In this document: one piece after another, positions 8,521-17,550 of the stretch
Layout of the letters: every line of letters begins with the position of its first letter
Numbering within the stretch: position 1 is the first letter of the stretch
Source: Desulfarculus sp.
GTDB lineage: Bacteria; Desulfobacterota; Desulfarculia; Desulfarculales; Desulfarculaceae
DNA: 64,000 bases
Assembly (NCBI GenBank): GCA_003605055.1
Contig: QZKP01000075.1
Span: 26,961-90,960 of the forward strand
Direction: 5' to 3'
Position numbers and translations under genes: made by a program
Notes under the pieces: model-generated
What the model saw: only the letters and a program-made list of their open reading frames with translations
What the model was told of the DNA's origin: nothing
Databases searched by the model: none

Positions 8521-9444
8521 ATGGCTGAGAAAATCGAAAAAGTGGCGGTGGTGGGCATGGGCATTTTGGGTGCCCAGATAGCCGTGCAGGCCGCCTGCTA
8601 CGGCTACCAGGTCTGCGGCTTTGACCAGGTGGAGGGCTCCTTTGCCAAGGCCAGTCAGGGCCTGTTGCAGGCCCTGGCCGCCGGGGGAGGCAAGGGGCCC
8701 GTGATGGGCCTGGCCGCCTGGAAAGAGGGCCTCAAGAAGGTGAAGCTGACCAGTTCCCTGGAGCAGGCCGTGGCTGATGCGGACCTGGTGATCGAGGCCG
8801 TGCCCGAGAATCTGGAGTTGAAGCGCAAGGTCTTCGCCCAGATTGACGCCCTGGCCCCGGCCCCGGCCATCCTGGCCACCAACAGCTCCTCCATCCCCAT
8901 CTCCAAGATAGAAGGCGCCACCCAAAGGCCGCAGCAGTGTCTTAACCTGCACTTCTATTTCCCGATCATGGGCATGAACTTGATAGACGTGATGGGCGGG
9001 AGCCAGACCAGCGAACAGACCATGCAGGCCGGCATCGCCTGGACGCGATCCATTGGCTGCATACCGCTGCTGGTGAAAAAGGAGATCTTCGGGTTCTGCT
9101 TCAACCGCATCTGGCGGGCGGTCAAGCGGGAGGTCCTGCACATGTGGGCCGATGGGTTCGTTGATTTAGAGGACGTGGACCGGGCCTGGATGGTGTTCAC
9201 CGGCATGCCCTACGGCCCCTTCGGCCTGATGGATCAGGTGGGCCTGGACGTGATCTACAACGTGGAGCTGAGCTATTTCGGCGATTCGCAGGACCCCAGG
9301 GACCGGCCGCCGGAGGCCCTCCAGGCCATGGTGGAAAGGGGCCACCTGGGCTTCAAGACCGGCAAGGGGTTTTACGACTACCCCAACCCCGCCTATAAGG
9401 ACCCCGGGTTTTTGCCCCCCGCGGGCCCGGCAGCCTCGGATTAG
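8521..9444 (+). CDS. 3-hydroxyacyl-CoA / 3-hydroxyacid dehydrogenase
   Basis: The 307-residue NAD-dependent dehydrogenase has a Rossmann motif at the N-terminus (VAVVGMGILGAQIA), the VIEAVPENLELK segment, the active-site LNLHFYFP region, and a C-terminal helical domain ending in GHLGFKTGKGFYDYP. Length and layout fit single-domain HADH, L-carnitine dehydrogenase or L-gulonate 3-dehydrogenase relatives. A strong AAAGGAGACGGG site precedes the ATG. Known carnitine and related pathways pair such a dehydrogenase with BKACE, so the likely job is oxidising an imported 3-hydroxy acid to the BKACE substrate. Usual HADH contains a catalytic His near LHFY; HFYFP is present here. Confidence 0.85.
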   Translation: MAEKIEKVAVVGMGILGAQIAVQAACYGYQVCGFDQVEGSFAKASQGLLQALAAGGGKGPVMGLAAWKEGLKKVKLTSSLEQAVADADLVIEAVPENLELKRKVFAQIDALAPAPAILATNSSSIPISKIEGATQRPQQCLNLHFYFPIMGMNLIDVMGGSQTSEQTMQAGIAWTRSIGCIPLLVKKEIFGFCFNRIWRAVKREVLHMWADGFVDLEDVDRAWMVFTGMPYGPFGLMDQVGLDVIYNVELSYFGDSQDPRDRPPEALQAMVERGHLGFKTGKGFYDYPNPAYKDPGFLPPAGPAASD

Positions 9445-9541
9445 CCCGGACCGGCATCAGGCCCGCTGAAGCCTGCTTGCTTGGGGGTGTCGGCGGCCCT
9501 GATTTCCTGTGGCCGGCCGGAGCGCGCCCCGCCGCATTGGC

Positions 9542-10990
9542 TCAGTTCAGGGAGTACCGCTCCATCTTGTTGTAGAGGGAGGAGCGGGATATGCCCAGCA
9601 TCTTGGCCGCCCGGCTCTTGTTGCCCCGGCAGAAGCTCAGGGCCCGCTTTATCAGCAGCACCTCGTCGTCGCTGAACTTGCGCTTCATGTCCAATTGCTC
9701 AGCGGCGTCGTCAGTCTGATCGGGATTGTTCAACCGGTTGAGGGAAGCGGCGGTGATGTGCCCGGGCAGCTCGTCGAGGTCTATGACATTGCCGTGCTGG
9801 GCCAGGCAGACCGCGCGATCCAGGGCGTTCTTTAGTTCGCGCACGTTGCCAGGCCAGGAATAGGTCATCAGGGCCCGCAAGGCCCGGTCGGTTATCTCCA
9901 CGGGGCGGGTGGAAATCTGTTTCAGGAAATGCTGGCTCAGGATCAGGATGTCTTCCCTTCTCTCCCGCAGGGGCGGGATGTGCAGGGTCAGGCCGGACAA
10001 ACGGAAGTACAGGTCCTGGCGAAATTTGCCCTCGTCCAGCAGAAAATCCATGTTCCGGTTGGTGGCCGCCACCAGCCGGAAATCCACCTCCTCGGGGATG
10101 ACGGCGCCCACCTTTTCCACCCTTTTTTCCTCCAGGACGCGCAGCAGCTTGGCCTGGGCGATCAGGGGCAGCTCGCCTATTTCGTCCAGGAAAAGGGTGC
10201 CGCCCCGGGCCATCTCGATCTTGCCGGTCTTGCCTTTGTTGTGGGCGCCGGTGAAGGCCCCGGCCGTATAGCCGAATAGCTCCGACTCCAGCAGCTCGCT
10301 GGGAATGGAGGCGCAGTTCAGGCAGACAAAGGGGCCGCGGCGGCCATTGCTGGCGTTATGTATGGAGTGGGCCAGCAGCTCCTTGCCGGTTCCGGTTTCC
10401 CCGGTGATTAAAATGGGGCTTTCGGCCTGGGCGTACCGGCGGGCCATGTCCTTGACGTGATTGAGGCCCTCGCTCACCCCCAGGATGTCCCGGAAGGTGT
10501 ATTTGGGCTTGAGCAGGTCCGACAACTGGGCCTTGTAGGTGTGGACCTTTTCCCTGAGCAGGTCCAGGCTGCGGGCCATGTCCTTGAGCTCGGATATGTC
10601 CCGGAAGATGCACTGGGTCAGGGCCCCGATCATCTTTTCGTCCCGCAAGATGGGGATGCGGTTCACCACCAGGGTTGTGCCGCCCGGGTAATGGTATTTC
10701 CAGCCCATCTCCGCCTTGCCGGTCTGGATGACCACGGGCAGGCGAGAGTCAGGGAAGTACTCGGTTATGTGCTTGCCGTAGGTGGCATCCCTGTCCACCC
10801 CGATCAACTCTTCGTACTGCTTGTTCATGAAGCGGATTATGCCTTCAGTATCCACGAATACCAGGCCCAGGTAGGCCTGATCCAGTATCAACTCCAGCGT
10901 GCTCAGAAAGTCGCGCAGCTCCCGGTAATCAGCCTTTTGATCAGGATTTAAGGACACCGCGCACATGCTCTTTTTACTCGGGGCCGCCAT
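9542..10990 (-). CDS. PAS-containing sigma-54-dependent transcriptional activator
   Basis: The 482-residue enhancer-binding protein has a PAS domain at about residues 25-140 (YLGLVFVDTEGIIRFMN), then an AAA+ domain with Walker A GETGTGKE, the sigma-54-contacting GAFTGA, and Walker [12 protein letters not shown] Fis-type helix-turn-helix closes it (NKSRAAKMLGISRSSLYNK). It should sense a small ligand or redox state through PAS and activate -24/-12 promoters. It is convergent with the TRAP/BKACE cluster and divergent from the aconitase-X operon, whose promoter is a good -24/-12 match. It most likely controls that operon and possibly the cluster on its other side. Confidence 0.93.
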   Translation of the reverse strand: MAAPSKKSMCAVSLNPDQKADYRELRDFLSTLELILDQAYLGLVFVDTEGIIRFMNKQYEELIGVDRDATYGKHITEYFPDSRLPVVIQTGKAEMGWKYHYPGGTTLVVNRIPILRDEKMIGALTQCIFRDISELKDMARSLDLLREKVHTYKAQLSDLLKPKYTFRDILGVSEGLNHVKDMARRYAQAESPILITGETGTGKELLAHSIHNASNGRRGPFVCLNCASIPSELLESELFGYTAGAFTGAHNKGKTGKIEMARGGTLFLDEIGELPLIAQAKLLRVLEEKRVEKVGAVIPEEVDFRLVAATNRNMDFLLDEGKFRQDLYFRLSGLTLHIPPLRERREDILILSQHFLKQISTRPVEITDRALRALMTYSWPGNVRELKNALDRAVCLAQHGNVIDLDELPGHITAASLNRLNNPDQTDDAAEQLDMKRKFSDDEVLLIKRALSFCRGNKSRAAKMLGISRSSLYNKMERYSLN

Positions 10991-11132
10991 GATCGGTTAC
11001 CTCAAATACAGGCAGCCGGACCAAGCCGTTAACCGGACAACGCTTACTAAGCGCGAACCGATTTCCAGGAGCGCCTGGGAATCTCTAGGTTCGGCAAAAA
11101 CTATCAGATCGTAATTTCTAATAAAAATCAAC

Positions 11133-11219
11133 TTGTATAGATACAATACACATATGGACCCCAAAATGTCCAAACAAAAGACAACTAGGTCGTTTGGTTT
11201 GAGTTGTTAACTCCCAACT
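11133..11219. promoter_or_regulatory. Candidate activator-binding inverted repeats upstream of sigma-54 promoter
   Basis: The AT-rich intergenic region 10991-11406 (416 nt, no gene) holds three inverted repeats: TTGTAT-AG-ATACAA at 11133-11146, CCAAAC-N16-GTTTGG at 11170-11197, and AGTTG-N8-CAACT at 11202-11219. They lie about 30-115 nt upstream of the -24 element, where enhancer-binding proteins commonly bind. Which repeat is used cannot be told from one copy. Confidence 0.4.
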
Positions 11220-11245
11220 AGCGGGTTTTAGATATAATTTTTCCG

Positions 11246-11261
11246 TGGCCTGGTTTTTGCT
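11246..11261 (+). promoter_or_regulatory. Sigma-54 (-24/-12) promoter of the aconitase-X operon
   Basis: TGGCCT-N5-TTGCT has the invariant GG and GC separated by exactly 10 nt, and only two changes from TGGCAC-N5-TTGCW. Transcription would begin near 11272, giving a leader of about 135 nt before the AcnX small-subunit gene. The divergent gene on the left is a sigma-54 activator, which supports the call. Confidence 0.75.
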
Positions 11262-11406
11262 AAAAATTATGACAGGTTCTTTGGTTATCATCAGGGAGCA
11301 CCGACCTGTATTTCATAGCCAGAAATTACCCCAAACCTTTCCCGGGGCCTGAAGACGGGCCGCGGGCGCGGCCGTTGGTACGTGACCAAATCTTCAGGAG
11401 GTAGCC

Positions 11407-11844
11407 ATGGCGGCAAAGAAAGTTTTGAAAGGCATCACCCGCTCTAAAGGCCACGCGGCGGGAGAAGCCCTGGTCAGCGAACAGCCTCTGAGCTGGGCCC
11501 CTTTCACCATACCCAACGAAACCGGCATCATCAGCATCTTCGGGCACAAGCTCTCCGGCCAGAGCGTCAAGGACAAGATAGTGGTCTATCCCACGGTGAG
11601 CGGCTCCACCACGGGCTCCATCGGGCTTTTCTTCAAGGTCAAGGAATCCAAGGTCGGGCCCAAGGCCATCGTCTGCCGCCAGGTGCACCCCATAGACCTG
11701 GGCGGGGCCATCGCGGCCGAGATTCCGGCCGTGGACGGCCTGGACAAAGACCCCATCCAGGAGATCCAGACCGGAGATTGGGTCGAGATTCAGGCGGCGG
11801 AGGTGGGCCAGGAGGCCGTCGTCACCATCAGCCGCAAGGCATAG
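11407..11844 (+). CDS. Aconitase-X swivel (small) subunit, DUF126
   Basis: The 145-residue protein matches the DUF126 swivel domain of the aconitase-X family, with VLKGITRSKGHAAGEALVSE at the N-terminus and the conserved VVYPTVSGSTTGS segment. In two-subunit AcnX enzymes it packs against the large catalytic subunit encoded next. Characterised members are archaeal phosphomevalonate dehydratase and bacterial cis-3-hydroxyproline dehydratase. This one sits with radical-type acyl-CoA dehydratase genes, so its substrate is probably different. The gene follows a sigma-54 promoter and a CAGGAGG ribosome site. Confidence 0.85.
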   Translation: MAAKKVLKGITRSKGHAAGEALVSEQPLSWAPFTIPNETGIISIFGHKLSGQSVKDKIVVYPTVSGSTTGSIGLFFKVKESKVGPKAIVCRQVHPIDLGGAIAAEIPAVDGLDKDPIQEIQTGDWVEIQAAEVGQEAVVTISRKA

Positions 11845-11892
11845 CCGCGCACCTGTTCAAACCCAGCACCATATCCCGGAGGAGGGGTTCCC

Positions 11893-13218
11893 ATGAAACT
11901 GACCAGGCACGAGCAGGAGATGCTCGCTGGCAAGCAGGGCGAGGCCAAACGCGTCGCCATGGAGAAGCTGGTGGATTTCGGCGTGGCGGTGGGCGCGGAA
12001 GAGATGGCGACCCTGTCCAACGTGCACTACGGCACCTGTTTGATTATGCCGCGCTCCACGCCCGGATACTCCAAGTATGAGTTGGGGCAATCTTCGATAA
12101 TGAGGGAATTCATCGAAATGGGGGCCAAGGTCACCGACGATCCGAACTGCATCTGCTCCACGGACCCCCTGTTCCTGCAACTGGATAAGTACGAAGAGGA
12201 AGGCTATCCCTGGAACCATAAGCACTACAAGATGCCCAGGGTCATCTATGAGGCGGTGGTCAAGGGCTACGAGGAGTGCAAGAAGATGGGCATGGTGCTG
12301 CCCCAGTCCTGCACGCCGCACTTCAACACGGTCATCCCCAAGAAGGACGAATACGTGGTCTCGGTGGAGTCCAGCTACGCGGCCTACATCAACAGCATTC
12401 TGGGCGCTCGCGCCAACCGGGAGAACACCGTGACCCTGATCTACGCCGCGTTCACCGGCGTGCACCCCAAGTACGGCACCATGCTGGACGAGAACCGCCG
12501 CGCCCAGATGGTCTTTGAGCTCACCGACGAGGTCAGGGACAACCTGGTCTATTCGGCCGACTGGGCCGCCCTGGGCGCCGCCGTGGCCATGAAGGCCAAC
12601 AACCGGGTGCCGGCCATCCTCAACCTGCCCAAGCCCATGAGCAACGAGGGCGCCAAGCTTCTCACCGGCTGCGCCTCCCCGGGCATGAACGATCCCATGC
12701 TGCACTTCATCGGCATCAGTCCCGAGTCCCCCACCCTGGCGGCTGCCTTTGGCGGCAAGGTGCCCAAGGACGTGGAGCGCATCACCGTCACCTTGTCCGA
12801 CCTCAAGCAAATCTACCAGGCGCTCTGCTCGGCCAAGAGCGACAAGGTGGATATCGTCCACGTGGGCTGCCCCCACCTGACCTACTACGAGATACGCCAG
12901 ATCGCCAAGCTGATCGAGGGCCGCAAGGTCAGCGACAACGTTTACTTCTGGGTGCAGACCGACACCCCCACCTACTATATGGCCCATCACCACGGCGAGG
13001 CCCAGGTCATCGAGAAGGCCGGCGGCAAGATTTACCACTCCACCTGTTTCGGCCTGCTGCCCATACGCGACTGGGGCAATGACCTGAACATCGCCACCAA
13101 CAGCTTCAAGGGCGTCAAGCTCTTCGGCGGCCAGGGCCAGGGCTGGATGTTCGGGGCCATGCCCGATCTCATTAACGCGGCCGTGACCGGCAAGTTCGCC
13201 TCCACCCGCTGGTCCTAG
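11893..13218 (+). CDS. Aconitase-X catalytic (large) subunit, DUF521
   Basis: The 441-residue large AcnX subunit shows the family-typical LTRHEQEMLAGKQGEAKRVAMEKLV opening (quoted in part: HEQEMLAGKQGEAK), SCTPHFNTVIPKK, a SSYAAYINSILGARANRE stretch, and CASPGMNDPMLHFIG. Cysteines at SCTPH, VGCPH and STCFG are candidates for the iron-sulfur cluster ligands. It should catalyse a dehydration on a hydroxy acid together with the preceding swivel subunit. A GGAGGAGG ribosome site precedes the ATG. The usual TCTPY motif reads SCTPH here, and the substrate is not predictable from sequence. Confidence 0.85.
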   Translation: MKLTRHEQEMLAGKQGEAKRVAMEKLVDFGVAVGAEEMATLSNVHYGTCLIMPRSTPGYSKYELGQSSIMREFIEMGAKVTDDPNCICSTDPLFLQLDKYEEEGYPWNHKHYKMPRVIYEAVVKGYEECKKMGMVLPQSCTPHFNTVIPKKDEYVVSVESSYAAYINSILGARANRENTVTLIYAAFTGVHPKYGTMLDENRRAQMVFELTDEVRDNLVYSADWAALGAAVAMKANNRVPAILNLPKPMSNEGAKLLTGCASPGMNDPMLHFIGISPESPTLAAAFGGKVPKDVERITVTLSDLKQIYQALCSAKSDKVDIVHVGCPHLTYYEIRQIAKLIEGRKVSDNVYFWVQTDTPTYYMAHHHGEAQVIEKAGGKIYHSTCFGLLPIRDWGNDLNIATNSFKGVKLFGGQGQGWMFGAMPDLINAAVTGKFASTRWS

Positions 13219-13331
13219 GCGGCGAGGCGTAATATGGGCGGCCTCCCGGCGTGGTTCCCAGGCCAGGGCGCCCCGGGCCCCGCCGGGCGCGGGGACCGGA
13301 TTCACGGGGGAGTGCAGAGGAGGTTCAACCG

Positions 13332-14462
13332 ATGAAGGCTTTGGATACCTTGATCCAGTACGGCCAGAGCAACCCCAGCGCTGCGGTGCAAGAGTGGAAG
13401 GCCGCGGGCGGCAAGGTGCTGGGCTATTGGTGCTCCTACATCCCCATAGAGTTGATATACGCCGCCGGCGCGCTGCCCTACCGCGTGCGGGGCGCCGGAG
13501 CCACGGGCACGGACCAGGCCGATCACGACATGTCCCCGGTGTGCAACTGCTCCTTCCCCCGCGCCGTCCTGGACCTGGCCCACCGGGGGGTATATGACTT
13601 CCTGGACGGCATCATCGGCATGAACGAGTGCGACCACGGCCGCCGGGCCTTCGAGCTGTGGGTGGAGAGGCTGCACCCCCCGTACCATCACTTCGTTTAC
13701 GTCCCCCGCACCCGCAAACAGGCCTCTATAAGGCAGTATGCGGTGGAGCTGGAGAAGCTCAAGGCCAGCCTGGAGCAGCACCTGGGCACTGAGATCACGC
13801 CCCAGGCCCTGCAAGAGTCGGTGAGCCTGTGCAATGAAAACCGGGCCCTCTTGAAGCAACTGCAAGAGGTGTTTCAGGAGGACCACCCGCCCCTCACGGG
13901 CACCCAGCGCCACCACATAGTCAACGCCTCGGTGAGCATCCCGCCCGAGACCTTGAACAAGCTGCTGCGCGAGCTGCTGGCGGAGGTTAAGCAGATGCCC
14001 CGCCTGGACGGGCAGCGGGTGCGGGTCATGATCGCCGGCTGGGTGGGCGACGACACCCTGGTGCACCGGGCCATAGAGGATTCCGGCGGGCTGGTGGTGG
14101 TTGACAACTGCTGCTTCGGGGCCCGGTCTTATTGGGACCCGATCAACTTCGATCCCCTGGACCCCCTGGGCTCCCTGGCCCTGTCCTACCTGAGCCGGCT
14201 GGGCTGCCCGCGCATGTTCGCCACCTTCGGCGACCGCTTCGCCATGCTGGAGCAGGCGGCCCGGGACTACCGGGTGGACGGGATCGTGCACACCCGCTTG
14301 CAGTTCTGCGACCTGCACGGCCTGGAGAACGTTTTTTTGACCAGGCGCAAACAGCAACTGGAGGTCCCGGTCAGCGCCACCCTGGTGCTGGACTACATCG
14401 GACAGGACGAAGGCCGCGTCCGGACCCGCATGGAGGCATTTATCGAGCAACTGGGCAAGTAG
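13332..14462 (+). CDS. 2-hydroxyacyl-CoA dehydratase / benzoyl-CoA reductase-type subunit (HgdB family) A
   Basis: I place the start at ATG 13332 behind AGAGGAGG, giving 376 residues; the ORF track extends further upstream without a ribosome site. Family features are LGYWCSYIPIELIYAAGALPYRV at the N-terminus (first part: LGYWCSYIPIELIYAAGA), the SPVCNCSFPRAVLDL cysteine segment, and a C-terminal DGIVHTRLQFCDLHG. These proteins bind an iron-sulfur cluster and accept single electrons from an ATP-driven activator to dehydrate or reduce acyl-CoA substrates. It probably pairs with the next gene. Benzoyl-CoA reductase and 2-hydroxyacyl-CoA dehydratase cannot be separated reliably by eye. Confidence 0.85.
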   Translation: MKALDTLIQYGQSNPSAAVQEWKAAGGKVLGYWCSYIPIELIYAAGALPYRVRGAGATGTDQADHDMSPVCNCSFPRAVLDLAHRGVYDFLDGIIGMNECDHGRRAFELWVERLHPPYHHFVYVPRTRKQASIRQYAVELEKLKASLEQHLGTEITPQALQESVSLCNENRALLKQLQEVFQEDHPPLTGTQRHHIVNASVSIPPETLNKLLRELLAEVKQMPRLDGQRVRVMIAGWVGDDTLVHRAIEDSGGLVVVDNCCFGARSYWDPINFDPLDPLGSLALSYLSRLGCPRMFATFGDRFAMLEQAARDYRVDGIVHTRLQFCDLHGLENVFLTRRKQQLEVPVSATLVLDYIGQDEGRVRTRMEAFIEQLGK

Positions 14463-14492
14463 GCGCGTCGCTGCTTACCACAGGAGAGAGTG

Positions 14493-15827
14493 ATGCCTAA
14501 TCTCAAGGGATTTCAGTTCAAGACCTACGATTTTTCCAAGCGTCTGGACACCAAGGTCGATCTCATAGAGGTCATCAATAACACGGTGGCGAAGGCCTTC
14601 AGGAACCAGCCCGAGCCGGTGCGCTGGATTTTCGAACCCCTCCTGCAATACATAGACGAGCTCAACTACTGCCGGGAACACCCGGACAAGGTGGTGTACC
14701 GCCACTTCACCTTCGCGCCGGAAATGGTCTATGCCATGGACTGCGTGTCCTTCGTGCCCGAGGCGCTGACCTTCATCATGCCCACGGAGTATTTGTGCGC
14801 CCTGGTGGACGAGGGGCGGGAGATGGGCATGCCGGATCACTGGTGCGGGTTCCTGGGCGGGGTGCTGGCCCCCATAATGTACGGCCGCCTGCCCCAGCCC
14901 AAGGCCATCCTGCACTGCAACCAGCCCTGCGACAACAGCGTGGCCCAGGGCACGGTCTTGGCCGAAAGCTACCCGGACACGGAGATGTTCATACTGGACA
15001 ACCCCTACACCGACGACGAGGCGGGGGTGCAGTTCTGCGCCGAGCAGCTCCGGGAGGGCTTTAAATACCTGGAGCGCATGACCGGCCAGAAGCTGGACCT
15101 GGACCGGTTCCGGCAGGTGATGAAGAACTCGGCCCGGGCCTACGAGCTGATCTACCAGATCAACGAATACAAGAAGGCGGTTCCCTGCCCCATTCCCACC
15201 AGCGTCATCCTGCGCACCACCAGCGGGGCCTTTTACGGGCTCACGGGCACGGGGGGTCTGGTGCAGTGGCTGGAGAAGCACCTGGCCGACGCCAAGATGC
15301 GCTACGAGAAGGGCATCGGCGGCTTCCGCCAGGAAAAGCTGCGGGTGGTGTGGAACCTGTCCTGGCCGGTTTTCGATTACAGCGTGTACGATTGGATGGA
15401 GGAGGCCTTCGGCGCCATCGCCGTGGCCTACCACTCGGCGGAGCCGTTCTACCAGCCGCCGCCGGATTTAGATTACAGCAAGGCCTCCTTCGAGGTGCTG
15501 CTGCGCGAGCTGGCGCTACGCAACAACAACCACGCCATGGGCCGGCAGGGCCGCGGGCACATGATGACCTTCGTGGACGACTCGCTGAAGTGGTGCCGCG
15601 AGTTCAAGGCCGACGCCGGCATCTTCGCCGGCCACTGGCAGTGCCAGGCCAACTGGGCCGCGGCCCAGCTCACCAAGGAGAAGCTCATGGAGGAGCTGGG
15701 CATCCCCATGCTGGTGATGGTGGTGGACCAGTTGGACCCCCGCGTGGTCTCCGCCGAGCAGATGGCCTCGCGCATGGAGCCTTTCCTGGAGATGGTGACC
15801 GCCAAGAAGGAAGGTAGTGTCCAATAG
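14493..15827 (+). CDS. 2-hydroxyacyl-CoA dehydratase / benzoyl-CoA reductase-type subunit (HgdB family) B
   Basis: ATG 14493 follows AGGAGAG at good spacing; the ORF track's GTG three nt earlier is less likely. The 444-residue protein has ILHCNQPCDNSVAQ with paired cysteines, the FILDNPY segment, and a C-terminal FAGHWQCQANWAAAQ followed by LVMVVDQLDPR, as in the catalytic subunits of this family. It is larger than the preceding subunit and likely forms the heterodimer with it. The activating ATPase is the next gene. The substrate is unknown; the presence of AcnX in the operon suggests a hydroxylated acid. Confidence 0.85.
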   Translation: MPNLKGFQFKTYDFSKRLDTKVDLIEVINNTVAKAFRNQPEPVRWIFEPLLQYIDELNYCREHPDKVVYRHFTFAPEMVYAMDCVSFVPEALTFIMPTEYLCALVDEGREMGMPDHWCGFLGGVLAPIMYGRLPQPKAILHCNQPCDNSVAQGTVLAESYPDTEMFILDNPYTDDEAGVQFCAEQLREGFKYLERMTGQKLDLDRFRQVMKNSARAYELIYQINEYKKAVPCPIPTSVILRTTSGAFYGLTGTGGLVQWLEKHLADAKMRYEKGIGGFRQEKLRVVWNLSWPVFDYSVYDWMEEAFGAIAVAYHSAEPFYQPPPDLDYSKASFEVLLRELALRNNNHAMGRQGRGHMMTFVDDSLKWCREFKADAGIFAGHWQCQANWAAAQLTKEKLMEELGIPMLVMVVDQLDPRVVSAEQMASRMEPFLEMVTAKKEGSVQ

Positions 15828-15912
15828 GGACAGGCCGGTTAGCGCCCTGGAGTATTGCTTAAGGCCGCCAGGCCGCGGGCGGCGTGGTTTGCGGAAAGGA
15901 CGTTGGGCGGGC

Positions 15913-16710
15913 ATGGCCATAGTGGCGGGATGCGACATCGGCTCGGTCTCCGGCAAGGCGGTCCTCTTTGACGGCCAGCGCATACTGGCCAGCGCGGTCA
16001 TACCCTCCCGGCCCCTGCCGGCCGTAACCGCGGAGGAGGTGCTGGGCCTGGCCGCCGGACAGGCCGGCGTGTCCCCCGGAGACATCGCCTACCTGGTGGG
16101 CACGGGCTACGGCCGGGTGAAGGTGCCGGGCGCCCAGAAAACAGTGTCGGAGATCACCTGCCACGCCCGGGGGGCGGCCTTTTACAACCGCGACGCGGCC
16201 ACCCTGATTGACGTGGGCGGGCAGGACTCCAAGGTCATCTCCCTGTCGCCGGAAGGCAGCGGCCAGGTCCTGGAATTCTCCATGAACGACAAGTGCGCGG
16301 CGGGCACCGGGCGCTTCCTGGAGGTGATGGCCAAGGTCTTTGAAATGCCCATCGAGCGCTTCGGGGGCGCGGCTCTGCGGGCCCGGCGCTGCCTGGCCAT
16401 CTCCAGCCAGTGCACCGTTTTCGCCGAAAGCGAAGTGGTCTGCCTCATCGGCCAGGAAAAGGACATGAACGAGATCATCGCCGGCATCTGCGACGCGGTG
16501 GCCGCGCGGGTGGCGACCCTGGTGGGCCGCGTCACCCTGCGGGAAAAGGTCTATATGTCCGGCGGGGTGGCCAAGAACCAGGGGGTGAGGCAGAGGCTGG
16601 AAAGCCGGCTCGGCGTCAAGATATGGGAGTTGGCCGGCGACCCTCTCATCGCCGGCGCCCTGGGGGCCGCCTTGATCGCCATGGACGCCCTCAACAAACA
16701 ACGTCCGTAA
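15913..16710 (+). CDS. BadF/BcrA/HgdC-type ATPase activator of the dehydratase
   Basis: I choose ATG 15913, giving 265 residues and the canonical start MAIVAGCDIGSVSGKAV, over the upstream frame extension. The ASKHA ATPase fold is clear: phosphate loops CDIGSVSGK and DVGGQDSKVI, the cluster-ligand segments NDKCAAGTGRFLEVMA and SSQCTVFAESEV, and SGGVAKNQGV. In characterised homologues the homodimer shares one [4Fe-4S] cluster and uses ATP hydrolysis to shoot a low-potential electron into the dehydratase or reductase. It should serve the two preceding subunits. Confidence 0.93.
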   Translation: MAIVAGCDIGSVSGKAVLFDGQRILASAVIPSRPLPAVTAEEVLGLAAGQAGVSPGDIAYLVGTGYGRVKVPGAQKTVSEITCHARGAAFYNRDAATLIDVGGQDSKVISLSPEGSGQVLEFSMNDKCAAGTGRFLEVMAKVFEMPIERFGGAALRARRCLAISSQCTVFAESEVVCLIGQEKDMNEIIAGICDAVAARVATLVGRVTLREKVYMSGGVAKNQGVRQRLESRLGVKIWELAGDPLIAGALGAALIAMDALNKQRP

Positions 16711-16732
16711 GTCAGGCTGGCTGGAAGATGCA

Positions 16733-17533
16733 ATGACCGTATCAGAGGCGGAAGAAAACTTTTTCCCGGGGTGCAGGTTCCGGCTGGCGGTCACCGGCAA
16801 GGGCGGCGTGGGCAAGACCATCATCGCCGCCCTGATCGGACGCCGCCTCAAGGAACAAGGCAAGAGGGTCCTGCTGGTGGACGGGGACCCGGCCATGGGG
16901 CTGGCCTATGTCTTCGGCGCCGACACCAGCAAGACCATCGGCGGGTTCCGCGACCAGTTGCGCAAGAACCCAAAGTTGAAGCGGGAGGCCGAAACGGCCC
17001 CCATCAAGGAAATGCTGGTGCGGGAGGGCCTGATCCATCTGGATGAACAGACCAGCATGCTCATCATGGGCAAGGACGAGAGCGACGACTGCTTCTGCGG
17101 GGTCAACAGCCTGCTCAAATACGGAATCGGGAGCATCGCCAGGGACTATGAGGCCATGGTCATTGACTGCGAGGCAGGCCTGGAGCAGGTCAGGCGGCGG
17201 GTCCTCAACACGGTCAACGTCCTGCTGGTGGTATCGGATATGAGCGCCCGGGGCACCTGGACCGCCCGCCAGATAGCCGGGGTTCTCGCCCGCCAGGAAG
17301 CAGACGTGGTGTTGCCGGCAAGAGCCGGCTTGGTCATCAACCGGTACCAGGGGAATCAGGCTTTCCTGGGGCGGGCCCAAGAACAGACCGGCCTGGAGCT
17401 TCTGGCCGCGATCCCCGAGGATGGCTGGGTCTCCGAGTTGGACCTGAGCGGCAGAACCATCAACGAGCTGCCCGCCGAGGCCCCCAGCTATGCCAGCGTG
17501 CAGGCTATGCTGGAGCGGCTGCGGCTTTCTTAG
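16733..17533 (+). CDS. cooC: CooC-type ATPase (nickel/iron-sulfur enzyme maturation)
   Basis: The 266-residue MinD/ParA-superfamily ATPase has a deviant Walker A TGKGGVGKT near residues 21-29 and a DGDPAMGLAYVFG segment. A CFC pair near residues 120-122 matches the CxC metal-binding motif at the CooC dimer interface. CooC proteins help insert nickel into carbon monoxide dehydrogenase. No CODH gene is visible here, so this copy may act on the dehydratase, AcnX or the following iron-sulfur protein, or on a CODH elsewhere. It follows the activator gene by 22 nt and is clearly part of this operon. Confidence 0.85.
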   Translation: MTVSEAEENFFPGCRFRLAVTGKGGVGKTIIAALIGRRLKEQGKRVLLVDGDPAMGLAYVFGADTSKTIGGFRDQLRKNPKLKREAETAPIKEMLVREGLIHLDEQTSMLIMGKDESDDCFCGVNSLLKYGIGSIARDYEAMVIDCEAGLEQVRRRVLNTVNVLLVVSDMSARGTWTARQIAGVLARQEADVVLPARAGLVINRYQGNQAFLGRAQEQTGLELLAAIPEDGWVSELDLSGRTINELPAEAPSYASVQAMLERLRLS

Positions 17534-17550
17534 GGTACGGGAGGAACACA

